Positions 7,747 to 15,873 of a DNA stretch of 64,000 bases are shown here, in pieces (position 1 is the first letter of the stretch; the number at the start of each line of letters is the position of its first letter). This DNA comes from Sphingobium sp. WTD-1 (lineage in GTDB: Bacteria; Pseudomonadota; Alphaproteobacteria; Sphingomonadales; Sphingomonadaceae). The stretch covers positions 2,170,001 to 2,234,000 of the forward strand of contig NZ_CP119127.1 of NCBI RefSeq assembly GCF_030128825.1, in the 5' to 3' direction. Below the pieces are notes generated by a model. The model was not told where the DNA came from, did not search any database, and saw only the letters and a list, made by a program, of their open reading frames with translations. A program made the position numbers and the translations under genes.

Positions 7747-8721
7747 ATGGAAGACGAGATCGTTCAGCTTTATGATCGCGTGACTGCGGCGGCCAGCGCG
7801 CGGGCAAGAGTGATACGGACAGCATCACGCTATGTTAAAGGCGTTCTTGTAACGGTCGGAGCATTTGTCGCTGGTGTCGCGCAATTCGCGACTTGGAAGG
7901 CTGGCACTGATCCTGACCCGGCCCAGATCATAGGTATAGCAGCTTGCATTGTTGTGCTGATCGGCGGCATCTTTGTCATGGTGACAGAGGAAGACGCAAC
8001 GAAAGCGTTGGACGTTGCGCAGGAAGCGACGAAGAAAGCGCTCGTGGCTTCGCAGCAATACGAATCCTATTATGAGCTGGAAGAGGATTTTGAGCGGCTC
8101 ATAGAATTGTACCAAGCTGCGCGCATCATGACGACGGCTGTGGAAAAATCGACCGATGTCGCGGTTGGCGGCGAAGCGAAGATCGCTTTGGATATGATGG
8201 AACTTGCCGGGCGTTCGTTATCGATCGCGGCAGGCTTCCAACAAAATGATCGGTGGACGATATGCATCTACCAATACATCGAAAACGGCGACGGCGGCCT
8301 GCTCAAATGCGTAGCTCAACGGCGCGCAATTGAATGCAACATCGAAACCGCTCGCACATGGCCGACCGGCAGCGGTGCGGCCGGCATGGCGTACACGCGC
8401 GGTAAGGAAGTGATAATTCCTGATATGCAGGCACCCGAAATGCGGCCTATCCTTAATACGGATGGGCAGGACAGGCCGAGTGATGATGATCGATACAAAT
8501 CAATGGTTGTGATGCCGATCACTGTGCGTGGACGGAAAAATGCCTGGGGCGTCGTCACTGCAACCAATGATCGAACAGAACATTTTAGCTATGCGGAACA
8601 GAGCGGTATCAAACCGGAAGAGCCGATCCGATTGTTGACCGAGTTTATGTCGCTTGCCATCTCCTTGCGCGACGCACATATGCGCCGCACGGCGAATCAG
8701 CTTCCGGCAGTGAAAGCGTGA
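7747..8721 (+). CDS. Membrane-anchored GAF-domain protein
   Basis: A 324-residue protein with two predicted membrane helices near the N-terminus (about residues 32-52 and 60-80), a charged helical/coiled-coil linker (about 84-135, rich in Ala, Glu, Lys and Tyr) and a C-terminal GAF-like domain (about 145-305) ending in an ALA/REL-type helix. The segments WPTGSGAAGMAYTRGKEVIIPD and YKSMVVMPI are typical of GAF ligand pockets. GAF domains bind small molecules or cyclic nucleotides. The gene is transcribed opposite to the packaging genes and is less GC-rich than its neighbours, like a phage cargo gene. The ligand, and any role in phage exclusion or host sensing, are unknown. Confidence 0.75.
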   Translation: MEDEIVQLYDRVTAAASARARVIRTASRYVKGVLVTVGAFVAGVAQFATWKAGTDPDPAQIIGIAACIVVLIGGIFVMVTEEDATKALDVAQEATKKALVASQQYESYYELEEDFERLIELYQAARIMTTAVEKSTDVAVGGEAKIALDMMELAGRSLSIAAGFQQNDRWTICIYQYIENGDGGLLKCVAQRRAIECNIETARTWPTGSGAAGMAYTRGKEVIIPDMQAPEMRPILNTDGQDRPSDDDRYKSMVVMPITVRGRKNAWGVVTATNDRTEHFSYAEQSGIKPEEPIRLLTEFMSLAISLRDAHMRRTANQLPAVKA

Positions 8722-8754
8722 TCGTCACGCGTCATTCAGGTGGAGACCCGTACC

Positions 8755-8949
8755 ATGACTGATATGACCAATTCCGTTTACCAACCGATCGTCGAGATTC
8801 AGATGGACCAGGACATCGAGGAACTGATCGAGAAGCAGGTTCGCGGTTATGCGACCGACTGCGATCGACTGGAATTCCAGGAACTGATCGCGCGTCGGTC
8901 GAGGCTAATGCGACATAGCGGCGTGAAGCGCAAGGTGAGCGCTAGCTGA
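8755..8949 (+). CDS. Small hypothetical phage protein, 64 aa
   Basis: A 64-residue protein beginning MTDMTNSVYQP, acidic in its first half (MDQDIEELIEKQ) and strongly basic at the end (RRSRLMRHSGVKRK). ATG at 8755 was preferred over the in-frame GTG at 8740 because GGTGGAG lies at suitable spacing ahead of it. It follows the GAF gene by 33 bp on the same strand and overlaps the convergent 202-aa gene by 8 bp. No family recognised. Confidence 0.6.
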   Translation: MTDMTNSVYQPIVEIQMDQDIEELIEKQVRGYATDCDRLEFQELIARRSRLMRHSGVKRKVSAS

Positions 8950-9550
8950 TCCCTGTCCGGATGTAGGGCAAGGCCCGCTCGGTGAGGCGAGACAGCGCTT
9001 GAAGGAACTCATCGCGCACAATACCGGGATGTTTGCCGGACTTGGGCACGATTTTCACCTTGTCCTCGCCTTTCACGATCCAGTGCTGCTCCCGGCTGCC
9101 CCACCGATCCATAGCGACCTGCGCATAGCTCTTATCCTCCAGCGCGATGGCGCGCAGGGTATGCACGGCCGCGCCAATGCCATGCTCCAGAAAGCGATGA
9201 TCAGATGAAGAGATGAGGGCGGCGAGCATCGGCCCGTCACCCTTGCCACCAGCGTCACGATTGAGGACGGACCGAACCGGCGAACGCTGCGCCGCCTCGA
9301 ACCGGTTGCGATAGAAGCGCAGGCAACGCAGATCGTCCGCGCTGATCCCGGTCGCCTCGCGACGCGCCAGTTCCTCGAAATAGGGCTCGCGCCGGTAGGC
9401 CTTGCCGATCCGGACTGCCACCTTGCCAGGCTCGATGTCGACGATGTCTCCCAGCTCATAATTCGCGCGCCGGTGCTGCTCGGGCGTGGGCCCGACAATC
9501 TCCCTGTGCAACCGTTCCTGCTTCTTCGCCGCCGATTTCCGCCGTGCCAT
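8942..9550 (-). CDS. Hypothetical phage protein, 202 aa
   Basis: The product starts MARRKSAAKKQERLHREIVG (basic N-terminus), continues with a small beta-rich segment (YELGDIVDIEPGKVAVRIG) and then a helical remainder with ARREATGISADDLRCLRFYRNRFEAAQ and a C-terminal ALSRLTERALPYIRTG. Start at 9550 is supported by GGGAG about 10 bp upstream; the frame remains open further upstream only as a shadow of the dnaB fragment. This position next to a helicase remnant suggests a replication- or late-gene-control function, but no family is recognised. Confidence 0.65.
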   Translation of the reverse strand: MARRKSAAKKQERLHREIVGPTPEQHRRANYELGDIVDIEPGKVAVRIGKAYRREPYFEELARREATGISADDLRCLRFYRNRFEAAQRSPVRSVLNRDAGGKGDGPMLAALISSSDHRFLEHGIGAAVHTLRAIALEDKSYAQVAMDRWGSREQHWIVKGEDKVKIVPKSGKHPGIVRDEFLQALSRLTERALPYIRTGIS

Positions 9551-9578
9551 TCCAATTTGCTCCCGTTCTCTTCTTGTT

Positions 9579-10064
9579 CTAGCCCTGTTGGACGTCCGAT
9601 GCGAGCGGCTGGGCGAGAATGCTACCCAGCTGGCGCGCCTCGGCGTCCTGCTCGATCTGGCCACTGTCGCGCAGGTCGCTGGGCTTTGGCCTGTGATCCT
9701 CCCGCGTCTCCACGCCTCGGCTGAGCTGGGCCAGCGCAAGGATGGCGAGATCTTCGTCCTTGGCGAGCGTCTTGAGACCCTTGCTGACCTCGGAGGCATG
9801 CTCATAGGGCGACATACCGGCACGACTGGGCGCCATGAGCTGCAGATAGTCTATGATGACCAGTTCGAGCTTCTGCCCTTTGGCCGCCAGCCGTCGCTTA
9901 TGCCGGCGCACCCGGCGCCCGAGCATTGCCAAGGTCAAGCCGCCCTTGTCTGAAATCTCCAGCGGCAAATCATGCAGGCGCTGCGCCGCGCCCCGTATGG
10001 CGGCCAGATCACTCCCCTTCACGTCCCCGTTCAGAACGTTTTCGTAATCGCACGGTCCCCGCAA
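9579..10064 (-). pseudogene. Remnant of a phage DnaB-like replicative helicase
   Basis: The 161-codon frame contains an unmistakable piece of a DnaB-type helicase RecA core: Walker B LVIIDYLQLM, the LSRGVE segment, and DHRPKPSDLRDSGQIEQDAE. It lacks everything before this, including the Walker A motif and the primase-interacting domain; an in-frame TGA closes the frame just upstream of the TTG start. After QDAE the normal ending is replaced by unrelated residues. Both ends are therefore missing, so it cannot act as a helicase. It fits a deletion that replaced the 5' part with the small-gene cluster on the right. Confidence 0.8.
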
Positions 10065-10155
10065 AGATCAACCGGGAGCGCCGCGCCCGTGCGGGAGGGT
10101 TTCGCAGGGTGGCCGGCATTCTGGAGCGCCGTGCTTTGCGGCTTGGAGGCGGGCG

Positions 10156-10359
10156 ATGATCGTTGAAATCCCCGTCTACCACCATCCCGACGGTTCGCGG
10201 ACGATCGGCCAGCCCGATCCCCGTCACGGCGTCAGGCTGGGCAGGATCGCGATGGCATTGAATGGGCGCAAATCTACGCCGGTTGCCTCCTGCGACTGCC
10301 TGTCCTGCCAGACCGGGCGGCCGGATTACCCCTGCCTTCTGGAGGATGCCCAGCCATGA
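10156..10359 (+). CDS. Small phage protein with Cys-rich segment, 67 aa
   Basis: A 67-residue protein with the segment CDCLSCQTGRPDYPC (three of four Cys in a CxC-x2-C arrangement plus a fourth), which could bind zinc. It is the first of four genes joined by ATGA overlaps, so it heads a translationally coupled operon. No family recognised; in context it is an early/accessory prophage gene. Confidence 0.6.
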   Translation: MIVEIPVYHHPDGSRTIGQPDPRHGVRLGRIAMALNGRKSTPVASCDCLSCQTGRPDYPCLLEDAQP

Positions 10360-10568
10360 CCGAGAGCGAAAAGTTGATCGACATCACCGAAGCGATCGTG
10401 ATCGAGTTGGTGACCGTCTACGGTTTCCCTGTGATTGCCGCCATCCTCGGATCTGCGGCGGGCATCGCCGTCCTTAATGGTCGCGAGCCATACCTCCGCG
10501 AAATTCTCGTCATGCTCGACGCCACTATTGACCAGATGGTGGCCCACCGGAAGGAATCCGCATCGTGA
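10356..10568 (+). CDS. Small membrane protein, 70 aa
   Basis: A 70-residue protein with a hydrophobic stretch at about residues 13-42 (AIVIELVTVYGFPVIAAILG and on), long enough for one membrane helix, flanked by an acidic N-terminus and a polar C-terminus ending HRKESAS. It overlaps its upstream and downstream genes by ATGA. Function unknown. Confidence 0.6.
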   Translation: MTESEKLIDITEAIVIELVTVYGFPVIAAILGSAAGIAVLNGREPYLREILVMLDATIDQMVAHRKESAS

Positions 10569-10855
10569 TGACCCCGCACGAACATGACGTCGCGATCGAA
10601 GTGGCGAAGGCCCAAGCGGCCGGTTCGATCCCCGCCATCGCTCAGTCGCTCCTCGATCTGGTCGACGATCTGCGCAAGCGGGCGGACGATCAGGAAGCCG
10701 AATTGAAGCGCCTGTATCTGATCGAGGAAGAGGCTCGGTGCGTCTTCCAGTATCATCGCTCCGGCCGGTTTGGCACTGCCGATTTCAACGAGGCGTGGGA
10801 CGCTGACGACATGATCGAGAAGCTGGAAAGTCTCGGGAAGGCGCTGAAGCAATGA
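10565..10855 (+). CDS. Small soluble helical phage protein, 96 aa
   Basis: A 96-residue, highly charged helical protein (SLLDLVDDLRKRADDQEAE then LKRLYLIEEEARCVFQYH) with a coiled-coil-like centre. It overlaps both neighbours by ATGA in the four-gene cluster. Similar small helical proteins are common in sphingomonad prophages but I cannot assign a function. Confidence 0.6.
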   Translation: MMTPHEHDVAIEVAKAQAAGSIPAIAQSLLDLVDDLRKRADDQEAELKRLYLIEEEARCVFQYHRSGRFGTADFNEAWDADDMIEKLESLGKALKQ

Positions 10856-11292
10856 ACATCTTCTCCCGCCTCGATGCCTGGCTGGGCAAGACGCTGTTCC
10901 ACCCGCCGATCATCCTTGCCTGCCAGCTCACCCGGCAGACGCAATATGCGATGCACCGGGCGCTTTGGTTCTTCGCCGCTTGTCATGCGACCGTCTACAT
11001 CGAGCACGACGAGTGGCTCTGGGTCGCATTCATGTGGTTCTTCGTTGTGATCACACTGCTCAGCGCGACGCTGTTTGCAGATTGGCCGGCCACCTCCCTT
11101 AGGGCATTCCGACTGTTCTGGTTCTTCCTTCTGATTGGCCAGACGTCCCTGACCTTGCTCGGCGGCGATCTACTGGCTCCGGCCATCCGTTCGGTCATCA
11201 TCCTGTTTGCTGAGTATGCCGCGACCATCAAGACAATCCCGCCGCGCAAGACGCGCGAGCGCCGGGCGAGCGCTGAGGAGGCGCGGACATGA
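10852..11292 (+). CDS. Multi-pass membrane protein, 146 aa
   Basis: A 146-residue protein with about three to four hydrophobic segments (around residues 38-52, 56-74, 83-103 and 107-123), rich in Trp and Phe, and a basic Arg-rich tail (PPRKTRERRASAEEART). It ends the coupled cluster starting at 10156. The topology would allow a role in superinfection exclusion or as an odd holin, but there is no sequence signature for either and no adjacent endolysin. Confidence 0.6.
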   Translation: MNIFSRLDAWLGKTLFHPPIILACQLTRQTQYAMHRALWFFAACHATVYIEHDEWLWVAFMWFFVVITLLSATLFADWPATSLRAFRLFWFFLLIGQTSLTLLGGDLLAPAIRSVIILFAEYAATIKTIPPRKTRERRASAEEART

Positions 11293-11367
11293 TGGCGACC
11301 GAGGCAACCCGGGGCACCCATTTAACCATGAACGGCGCTTGCGATAAGCCGGCCGATGGGGGAACCC

Positions 11368-11712
11368 ATGGCGGTTGAGCGAAACCACAACGAGTCGGTG
11401 ATCGATCTCGACCGGAAAGTATCGCGCGCGCTCCAGTGCGGGCGGGGCATCACTCTTTCCCCGTCCCAGCTGGACGTTCTCGCCGAGATTGGTCTTGTTG
11501 GCCGCCTGGCAGAAGAGAAAGCGCGCATCCTCAAGGAGCAGGCCAAATGGCGGCAGAAAAAGGTGGCATCTATCAGCGGGGCGAGTTCTGGCTCGACCTC
11601 GACCGCGGGGCCGGTGGAAAGCCCAACTCAAGCAGCTGGTATATCTTCTGGTATGACCCCGGAAGAGGCAGGCAGCGCCGCAAGAGCACGGGCACGTCAG
11701 ACGTTCGGATAG
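11368..11712 (+). CDS. Small protein overlapping the integrase start
   Basis: An open frame beginning MAVERNHNESVIDLDRK (the ATG at 11356 is an alternative) encodes a helical, possibly DNA-binding stretch up to about residue 65 (LSPSQLDVLAEIGLVGRLAE then KARILKEQAKWRQKK). The remaining part runs under the integrase 5' end in another frame and is low-complexity Ser/Thr/Ala, as expected of overlap read-through. Small genes directly ahead of an integrase are often excisionase-like directionality factors; that is only a positional inference here. Confidence 0.45.
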   Translation: MAVERNHNESVIDLDRKVSRALQCGRGITLSPSQLDVLAEIGLVGRLAEEKARILKEQAKWRQKKVASISGASSGSTSTAGPVESPTQAAGISSGMTPEEAGSAARARARQTFG

Positions 11713-12866
11713 CCTGCGACGCACTCGACGCCCATTATCTTGCGGTCCATCGGCCGACTTCGCGTGAGCAGGATGTCTACACCGTCGCGGAAGCCATGAC
11801 CGATTACTGGTTAGAGCATGGGAGCAAGCAGACCAGCGCGGAGGCTATCAAATCCCGGCTGAAGCTGATGAACCGCTTTATGGACATTGAGGCCGATGCG
11901 GGGCGCCTGATCGACCCTTTCATTCCTGATGACCTTGATGAGCGTTTTCTCGAACGCTTCCGCCAGTGGGCAAAGGCAGAGCCGATTGTCGCGCGCAAGA
12001 AGGACGAGAAGGGTAATTGGGTCGATGGCAAGGCTCGCGTTCGCAGCGCGTCGACGGTCGAAGAAAGCATCATCCAGTTGAAGGCGGCGCTCAACCATGC
12101 CTTTAACGCCAGGCGGACGCGCTATGTCCCGCCGCTGAAGCATAAGACGCGCGATCAGGTGACGCCGCAGCGTACCTATCGCCTGTCGATCGATGCAATC
12201 GCCGAGCTGCTGGATTATTCGATCAACGGGGCAGGGGTCTATGGTGGTCATGCCGATCGACTGATCCCGCTGCGCCGCTATCTGATCGGCGCGATCACGA
12301 CACTCGCGCGGCCGGACGCCGTCCTCGATATGGGCGTCGCGAGAGAGCGGGGCCAGTGGATGCAGAACGAGCGGCGCTTTGCCCTCAACCCTGAGGGCCG
12401 GCTGCAGACAAAGAAGGTGCGCCCTGTCGTGCCCGTTGTGGATCTGCTGCACTCCTGGTTGAGCGCGTCCGACGAGTGGCTCGTGTGCGGCCAGCGCGTC
12501 CGCTTCCATGAGAAGCAGCATGTCAACGTGATCGAGCAGTACCGCGTCGCCAGCGTGAAGAAGGGGTGGCTCGGTGCCCGCGAGAAGTTGGGCATACCTG
12601 ACGGCTGGGGACCGAAGCTGATCCGCCACAGCATGGCGACCATCCTTGCAAACCGGCGCGTCGATCTGATCGAACTGGAAATCGCGCTCGGTCACCGACC
12701 GCTGGGCAAGACGTCCAGCCGCTACGCTATATTCGACCCCGACTATCTCAGCACCATCAGGGACGGGCTTGACGACGTGGTCGCGGAGCTAACCCGGAAG
12801 GTCGGGCCTGCACTTCACCCGAAACTCACCCGAGAGCATGACAATGTTACTGTGCTGAGGGCATAG
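11547..12866 (+). CDS. Tyrosine-type site-specific integrase
   Basis: A 439-residue tyrosine recombinase that would integrate and excise the prophage. Core-binding domain: about residues 75-190. Catalytic domain: the first Arg in TLARPDAV, then IRHSMATILANRR (catalytic His/Arg region), LGHRP, and the nucleophile Tyr in SSRYAIFD. Start at 11547 is preferred because AAGGAG lies 8 bp upstream and the protein then begins with a natural N-terminus (MAAEKGGIYQRGEFW). The gene ends 40 bp from the 3' end of tRNA-Val, exactly where an integrase beside its attachment site is expected. Confidence 0.95.
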   Translation: MAAEKGGIYQRGEFWLDLDRGAGGKPNSSSWYIFWYDPGRGRQRRKSTGTSDVRIACDALDAHYLAVHRPTSREQDVYTVAEAMTDYWLEHGSKQTSAEAIKSRLKLMNRFMDIEADAGRLIDPFIPDDLDERFLERFRQWAKAEPIVARKKDEKGNWVDGKARVRSASTVEESIIQLKAALNHAFNARRTRYVPPLKHKTRDQVTPQRTYRLSIDAIAELLDYSINGAGVYGGHADRLIPLRRYLIGAITTLARPDAVLDMGVARERGQWMQNERRFALNPEGRLQTKKVRPVVPVVDLLHSWLSASDEWLVCGQRVRFHEKQHVNVIEQYRVASVKKGWLGAREKLGIPDGWGPKLIRHSMATILANRRVDLIELEIALGHRPLGKTSSRYAIFDPDYLSTIRDGLDDVVAELTRKVGPALHPKLTREHDNVTVLRA

Positions 12867-12902
12867 AAAAAGCCCGGCAAGTCGTTGACCTACCGGGCTT
12901 TT
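12867..12902. terminator. Bidirectional terminator between integrase and tRNA-Val
   Basis: A hairpin with stem AAAAGCCCGG/CCGGGCTTTT around a 15-nt loop begins just after the integrase stop. A U-run follows in both directions, so it can end both integrase and tRNA-Val transcripts. Confidence 0.8.
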
Positions 12903-12930
12903 CCATGGTGGGCGTGGCAAGGATTGAACT
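12903..12930. other. Putative prophage attachment site (attR) at the tRNA-Val 3' end
   Basis: The integrase gene and the 3' end of tRNA-Val face each other here, the usual crossover region for tRNA-targeting tyrosine integrases. The matching attL copy would lie left of the window, so the exact core cannot be defined from this sequence. Confidence 0.4.
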
Positions 12931-12980
12931 TGCGACCCCTGCGATGTCAACACAGTGCTCTACCACTGAGCTACACGCCC
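12906..12980 (-). tRNA. tRNA-Val (GAC)
   Basis: The minus strand folds into a full cloverleaf: acceptor GGGCGTG/CACGCCC, D-arm GCTC/GAGC, anticodon stem CTGTG/CGCAG around TTGACAT (anticodon GAC), T-arm with GTTCAATCC, discriminator A and encoded CCA. All stems are well paired apart from minor anticodon-stem wobble, so this is the functional chromosomal gene marking the prophage boundary. Confidence 0.95.
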
Positions 12981-13123
12981 GCCGTGGAGGGGGCCAATAA
13001 CGGGGGTCGGTGACTCGCGCAAGCGCTAAATGACACTTTTTTGTAGAAACTTTTCCAACCCGCTGGACAGGGGTTGGGGAGGCCATATGCTGCGGTGCAA
13101 ATAAGGGGGGACGCAAAAACATC

Positions 13124-14470
13124 ATGTTGCCTACGCCATCGACGCCGACGGAACCGGTTCGGCCGCTCCCCTTCTATCGCCATCTCTATTTCCAGGTGCT
13201 GGTGGCGATCGCGCTGGGCGTGCTGCTCGGCCATTATTTCCCGGCGACGGGCGAGGCGATGAAGCCGCTGGGCGATGCCTTCATCGCGCTGGTGCGGATG
13301 ATCATCGCGCCGGTCATCTTCCTGACGATCGTCACCGGCATTGCCGGCATGAAGGAACTGGGGGCGATCGGCCGGGTCGCGGCCAAGGCCTTTGCCTATT
13401 TCCTGACCTTCTCCACCCTGGCGCTGATCGTCGGTCTCATCATCGCCAATGTCGTGCAGCCCGGCGCCGGGCTCAACATCGATCCGGCGAGTCTGGATGC
13501 CAGCAAGATCGCCGATTATGCGCAGCAGGCGCATGACCGCACGCTGGTCGCTTTCCTGCTGAACGTCATCCCCGCGACCCTGGTGTCGGCGGTGGCCGAT
13601 GGGCATAATATCCTGCAGGTGCTGTTCGTCGCGATCCTGTTCGGCATCGCGCTCAGCATGATCGGGGAAAAGGCGGAGCCGCTGATGACGGTGCTGGAAT
13701 CGGCCAGCCTGGCGATCTTCAAGCTGGTGTCCTTCCTGATGAAGGCGGCGCCCTTCGGCGCGTTCGGGGCGATGGCTTTCACCGTCGCCAAATATGGTGT
13801 GGGGACACTTGCCAACCTCGCCGGGCTGGTTGCAACCTTCTACCTCACTTCGATCCTGTTCGTACTGATGGTGCTGGGCACCGTCGCCTGGTTTGCCGGT
13901 TTCAACATCCTGCACCTGATCCGCTATCTGCGCGCCGAACTGCTGCTGGTGCTGGGCACATCCTCATCGGAAGCGGCGCTGCCCAGCCTGATCGAGAAAA
14001 TGGAGCAGGCCGGGTGCCGCAAGTCGGTGGTCGGGCTGGTCGTGCCGACCGGCTACAGCTTCAACCTCGACGGCACCAATATCTATATGACGCTGGCGGC
14101 GCTGTTCATCGCGCAGGCGACCAATGTGCATCTGAGCCTGGAAGAGCAGATATTGCTGCTGTTGGTGGCGATGCTGTCGTCCAAGGGCGCGGCGGGCGTT
14201 ACCGGCGCGGGCTTCATCACCCTGGCCGCCACCCTGTCGATCGTGCCGTCGGTGCCGGTCGCGGGCATGACCCTGATCCTGGGCGTCGATCGCTTCATGA
14301 GCGAATGCCGCAGCCTCACCAACTTCGTCGGCAATGCGGTGGCGACGGTGGTGGTGTCGGTCTGGGAAAAGGGCCTGGATCGCGAGCGCTTCGCGGCGGC
14401 CATGGCGGGCAAGCCGCTGCCGCCGCTGGGGCAGGGCGCGGACGAGGTCGCGGCCGAAGCGCTCAGCTAA
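13124..14470 (+). CDS. dctA: C4-dicarboxylate/cation symporter DctA
   Basis: A 448-residue DAACS-family secondary transporter (glutamate/C4-dicarboxylate symporter fold). It has about eight membrane helices, the serine-rich re-entrant loop [11 protein letters not shown] (about residue 288), the substrate/cation motif NLDGTNIYM (about 314), and the second re-entrant loop with [13 protein letters not shown]. It would import succinate, fumarate and malate across the inner membrane with protons or sodium. Its stop overlaps the convergent cpdR by 8 bp. It is the first chromosomal gene right of the prophage. Confidence 0.93.
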   Translation: MLPTPSTPTEPVRPLPFYRHLYFQVLVAIALGVLLGHYFPATGEAMKPLGDAFIALVRMIIAPVIFLTIVTGIAGMKELGAIGRVAAKAFAYFLTFSTLALIVGLIIANVVQPGAGLNIDPASLDASKIADYAQQAHDRTLVAFLLNVIPATLVSAVADGHNILQVLFVAILFGIALSMIGEKAEPLMTVLESASLAIFKLVSFLMKAAPFGAFGAMAFTVAKYGVGTLANLAGLVATFYLTSILFVLMVLGTVAWFAGFNILHLIRYLRAELLLVLGTSSSEAALPSLIEKMEQAGCRKSVVGLVVPTGYSFNLDGTNIYMTLAALFIAQATNVHLSLEEQILLLLVAMLSSKGAAGVTGAGFITLAATLSIVPSVPVAGMTLILGVDRFMSECRSLTNFVGNAVATVVVSVWEKGLDRERFAAAMAGKPLPPLGQGADEVAAEALS

Positions 14471-14840
14471 GGCCGGTCAGCGTCTCGCTGCCGAACATCC
14501 GTTCGACTTCCAGCACCAGGTCGCGCAGGTGGAAGGGCTTTGACAATACCTTTGCCTGCGGCACCGCCTTGCCGGCCTTCAGCGTCACGGCGGCAAAGCC
14601 GGTGATGAACATGATCCGGGTCTGGGGCGCGACATTGGCGGTGTGCTGCGCCAGTTCGATGCCGTCCATTTCGGGCATGACGATGTCGGTCAATAGCAGG
14701 TCGAACCGATCCGATTCGATATGCGGCACAGCCTGGGTGCCGGTGGCCACGGCAACAACCTCATAACCCGACTTTTCCAGCGCCCGCGCCAGATAGGCGC
14801 GCATGCTGTCATCATCTTCCGCCAGCAGGATTCGAACCAT
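14463..14840 (-). CDS. cpdR: CpdR-like single-domain response regulator
   Basis: A 125-residue receiver domain with no output domain. Acidic pocket EDD at residues 8-10, phospho-acceptor D52 in [12 protein letters not shown], switch Thr80 in MFITGF and conserved Lys101 in SKPF. The opening [20 protein letters not shown] is very like Caulobacter CpdR, the adaptor that in its unphosphorylated state brings ClpXP to the pole to degrade cell-cycle proteins. The start at 14840 gives the family length. It is transcribed away from the amidohydrolase gene at 14966. Confidence 0.85.
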   Translation of the reverse strand: MVRILLAEDDDSMRAYLARALEKSGYEVVAVATGTQAVPHIESDRFDLLLTDIVMPEMDGIELAQHTANVAPQTRIMFITGFAAVTLKAGKAVPQAKVLSKPFHLRDLVLEVERMFGSETLTGLS

Positions 14841-14965
14841 TGACCCCAAATATCCCGTAAGCCGTCTTCTGCGGCGCCCTTGTCTTGCCCACAGACTGGC
14901 AAGCTGTTCGGATATATGCGACAAGGATTAAAGATTATCCAGCCGTCCGGCTTGTTACGCGGCAG

Positions 14966-15871
14966 ATGAAAGGAGCGGCGTTGGATCATTTTGGTACGTG
15001 CCCGCCGACCGAATCTGCGGCGGCCTATGATCTTCATGGTCCGGCCCTTCCCAATGGTCCCCTGATTGTGTCGGTGCCCCATGCCGGGCGCGACTATCCG
15101 CCCGAGTTGCTGGCGCTGGCACGGGTGCGGCCGGAGGTGCTGCGCCGGTTGGAGGATCGCTGGGCTGACCTGTTGGCACAACCGCTGATCGCCAGAGGCT
15201 ATAACGTGCTGGTCGCGCGCGCGCCCCGCGCGATGATCGACCTCAACCGGCATGAGCGGGAACTGGACCCCGCCATGGTGACGGGCTTGCCGCGCGAGTT
15301 GCCGTTACAGAGCAGCGCGAAGCTGCGGGGAGGGCTTGGCCTCATTCCCCGTCGGCTGCCGGGGGCGCAGGAAATATGGCAACGGCCGCTGCCGTGGTCT
15401 GAGGCGCAGTGGCGGATCGAAACGCTGCATCGCCCCTATCATGCCCGACTAGCGCAGATGATGACGGCGGCGCGTGAACGGCATGGCCATGCCATCCTGA
15501 TCGACCTGCATTCCATGCCCCCGTTGCCGCCACCCGCTGCCGGGCAGGCCGCGCCGGGGCTGGTGCTGGGGGATCGCTTTGGTCGCAGCGCCGCGACGCG
15601 ACTGATGACGCTGGCCGCCGATGTCGCCGCCGGGCATGGCGTGCTGACCTCGCAGAACCATCCCTATGCCGGCGATCATCTGATCGAGCGGCATGGCCGG
15701 CCGGAGCGCGACTTCCATGCTTTGCAGCTGGAAATCGACCGCGCGCTCTATCTCGACGTCACGCTTGATCGACCGGGACCGGGACTGGCCCGAATACAGG
15801 GCGTGGTAGCGGCCATTGCAGAGGCGCTGGCGAACGAACTGCCGCGCAGCTACGCGATGGCGGCGGAGTAG
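14966..15871 (+). CDS. N-formylglutamate amidohydrolase-like protein
   Basis: About 301 residues of the N-formylglutamate amidohydrolase family (HutG-type), which hydrolyse N-formylglutamate to glutamate and formate in histidine breakdown or act on related N-acyl compounds. Visible family signatures are VSVPHAGRDYP, APRAMIDLNRHERELD, ILIDLHSMPP and the SQNHPYAGDHLIERHG segment; the conserved His, Asp and Glu residues would bind zinc. ATG at 14966 is chosen, but TTG at 14981, preceded by AAAGGAG at 5 bp, is at least as good (protein starting at DHFGTCPP). No other hut genes are nearby. Confidence 0.85.
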   Translation: MKGAALDHFGTCPPTESAAAYDLHGPALPNGPLIVSVPHAGRDYPPELLALARVRPEVLRRLEDRWADLLAQPLIARGYNVLVARAPRAMIDLNRHERELDPAMVTGLPRELPLQSSAKLRGGLGLIPRRLPGAQEIWQRPLPWSEAQWRIETLHRPYHARLAQMMTAARERHGHAILIDLHSMPPLPPPAAGQAAPGLVLGDRFGRSAATRLMTLAADVAAGHGVLTSQNHPYAGDHLIERHGRPERDFHALQLEIDRALYLDVTLDRPGPGLARIQGVVAAIAEALANELPRSYAMAAE

Positions 15872-15873
15872 CG

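Larger units (their letters stand above)
1..12905. mobile_element. Right-hand part of an integrated, probably defective prophage
   Basis: Phage packaging genes (TerS, TerL, portal, prohead protease), a tail-fibre-like gene, a prophage tRNA-Trp and a tyrosine integrase lie together and end at the 3' end of a tRNA-Val gene, the usual layout of a tRNA-integrated prophage. The left end is outside the window. No major capsid, head-tail connector, tape measure, lysis or recognisable repressor gene is visible, and a dnaB-like helicase gene is only a fragment. The element therefore looks degraded or rearranged, although missing genes could lie to the left. Confidence 0.9.

Noticed and set aside
11590..11712. 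C-terminal part of the small frame overlapping the integrase
   Set aside because: It is Ser/Thr/Ala low complexity in the shadow of the integrase and probably not under selection, though the frame may be translated.
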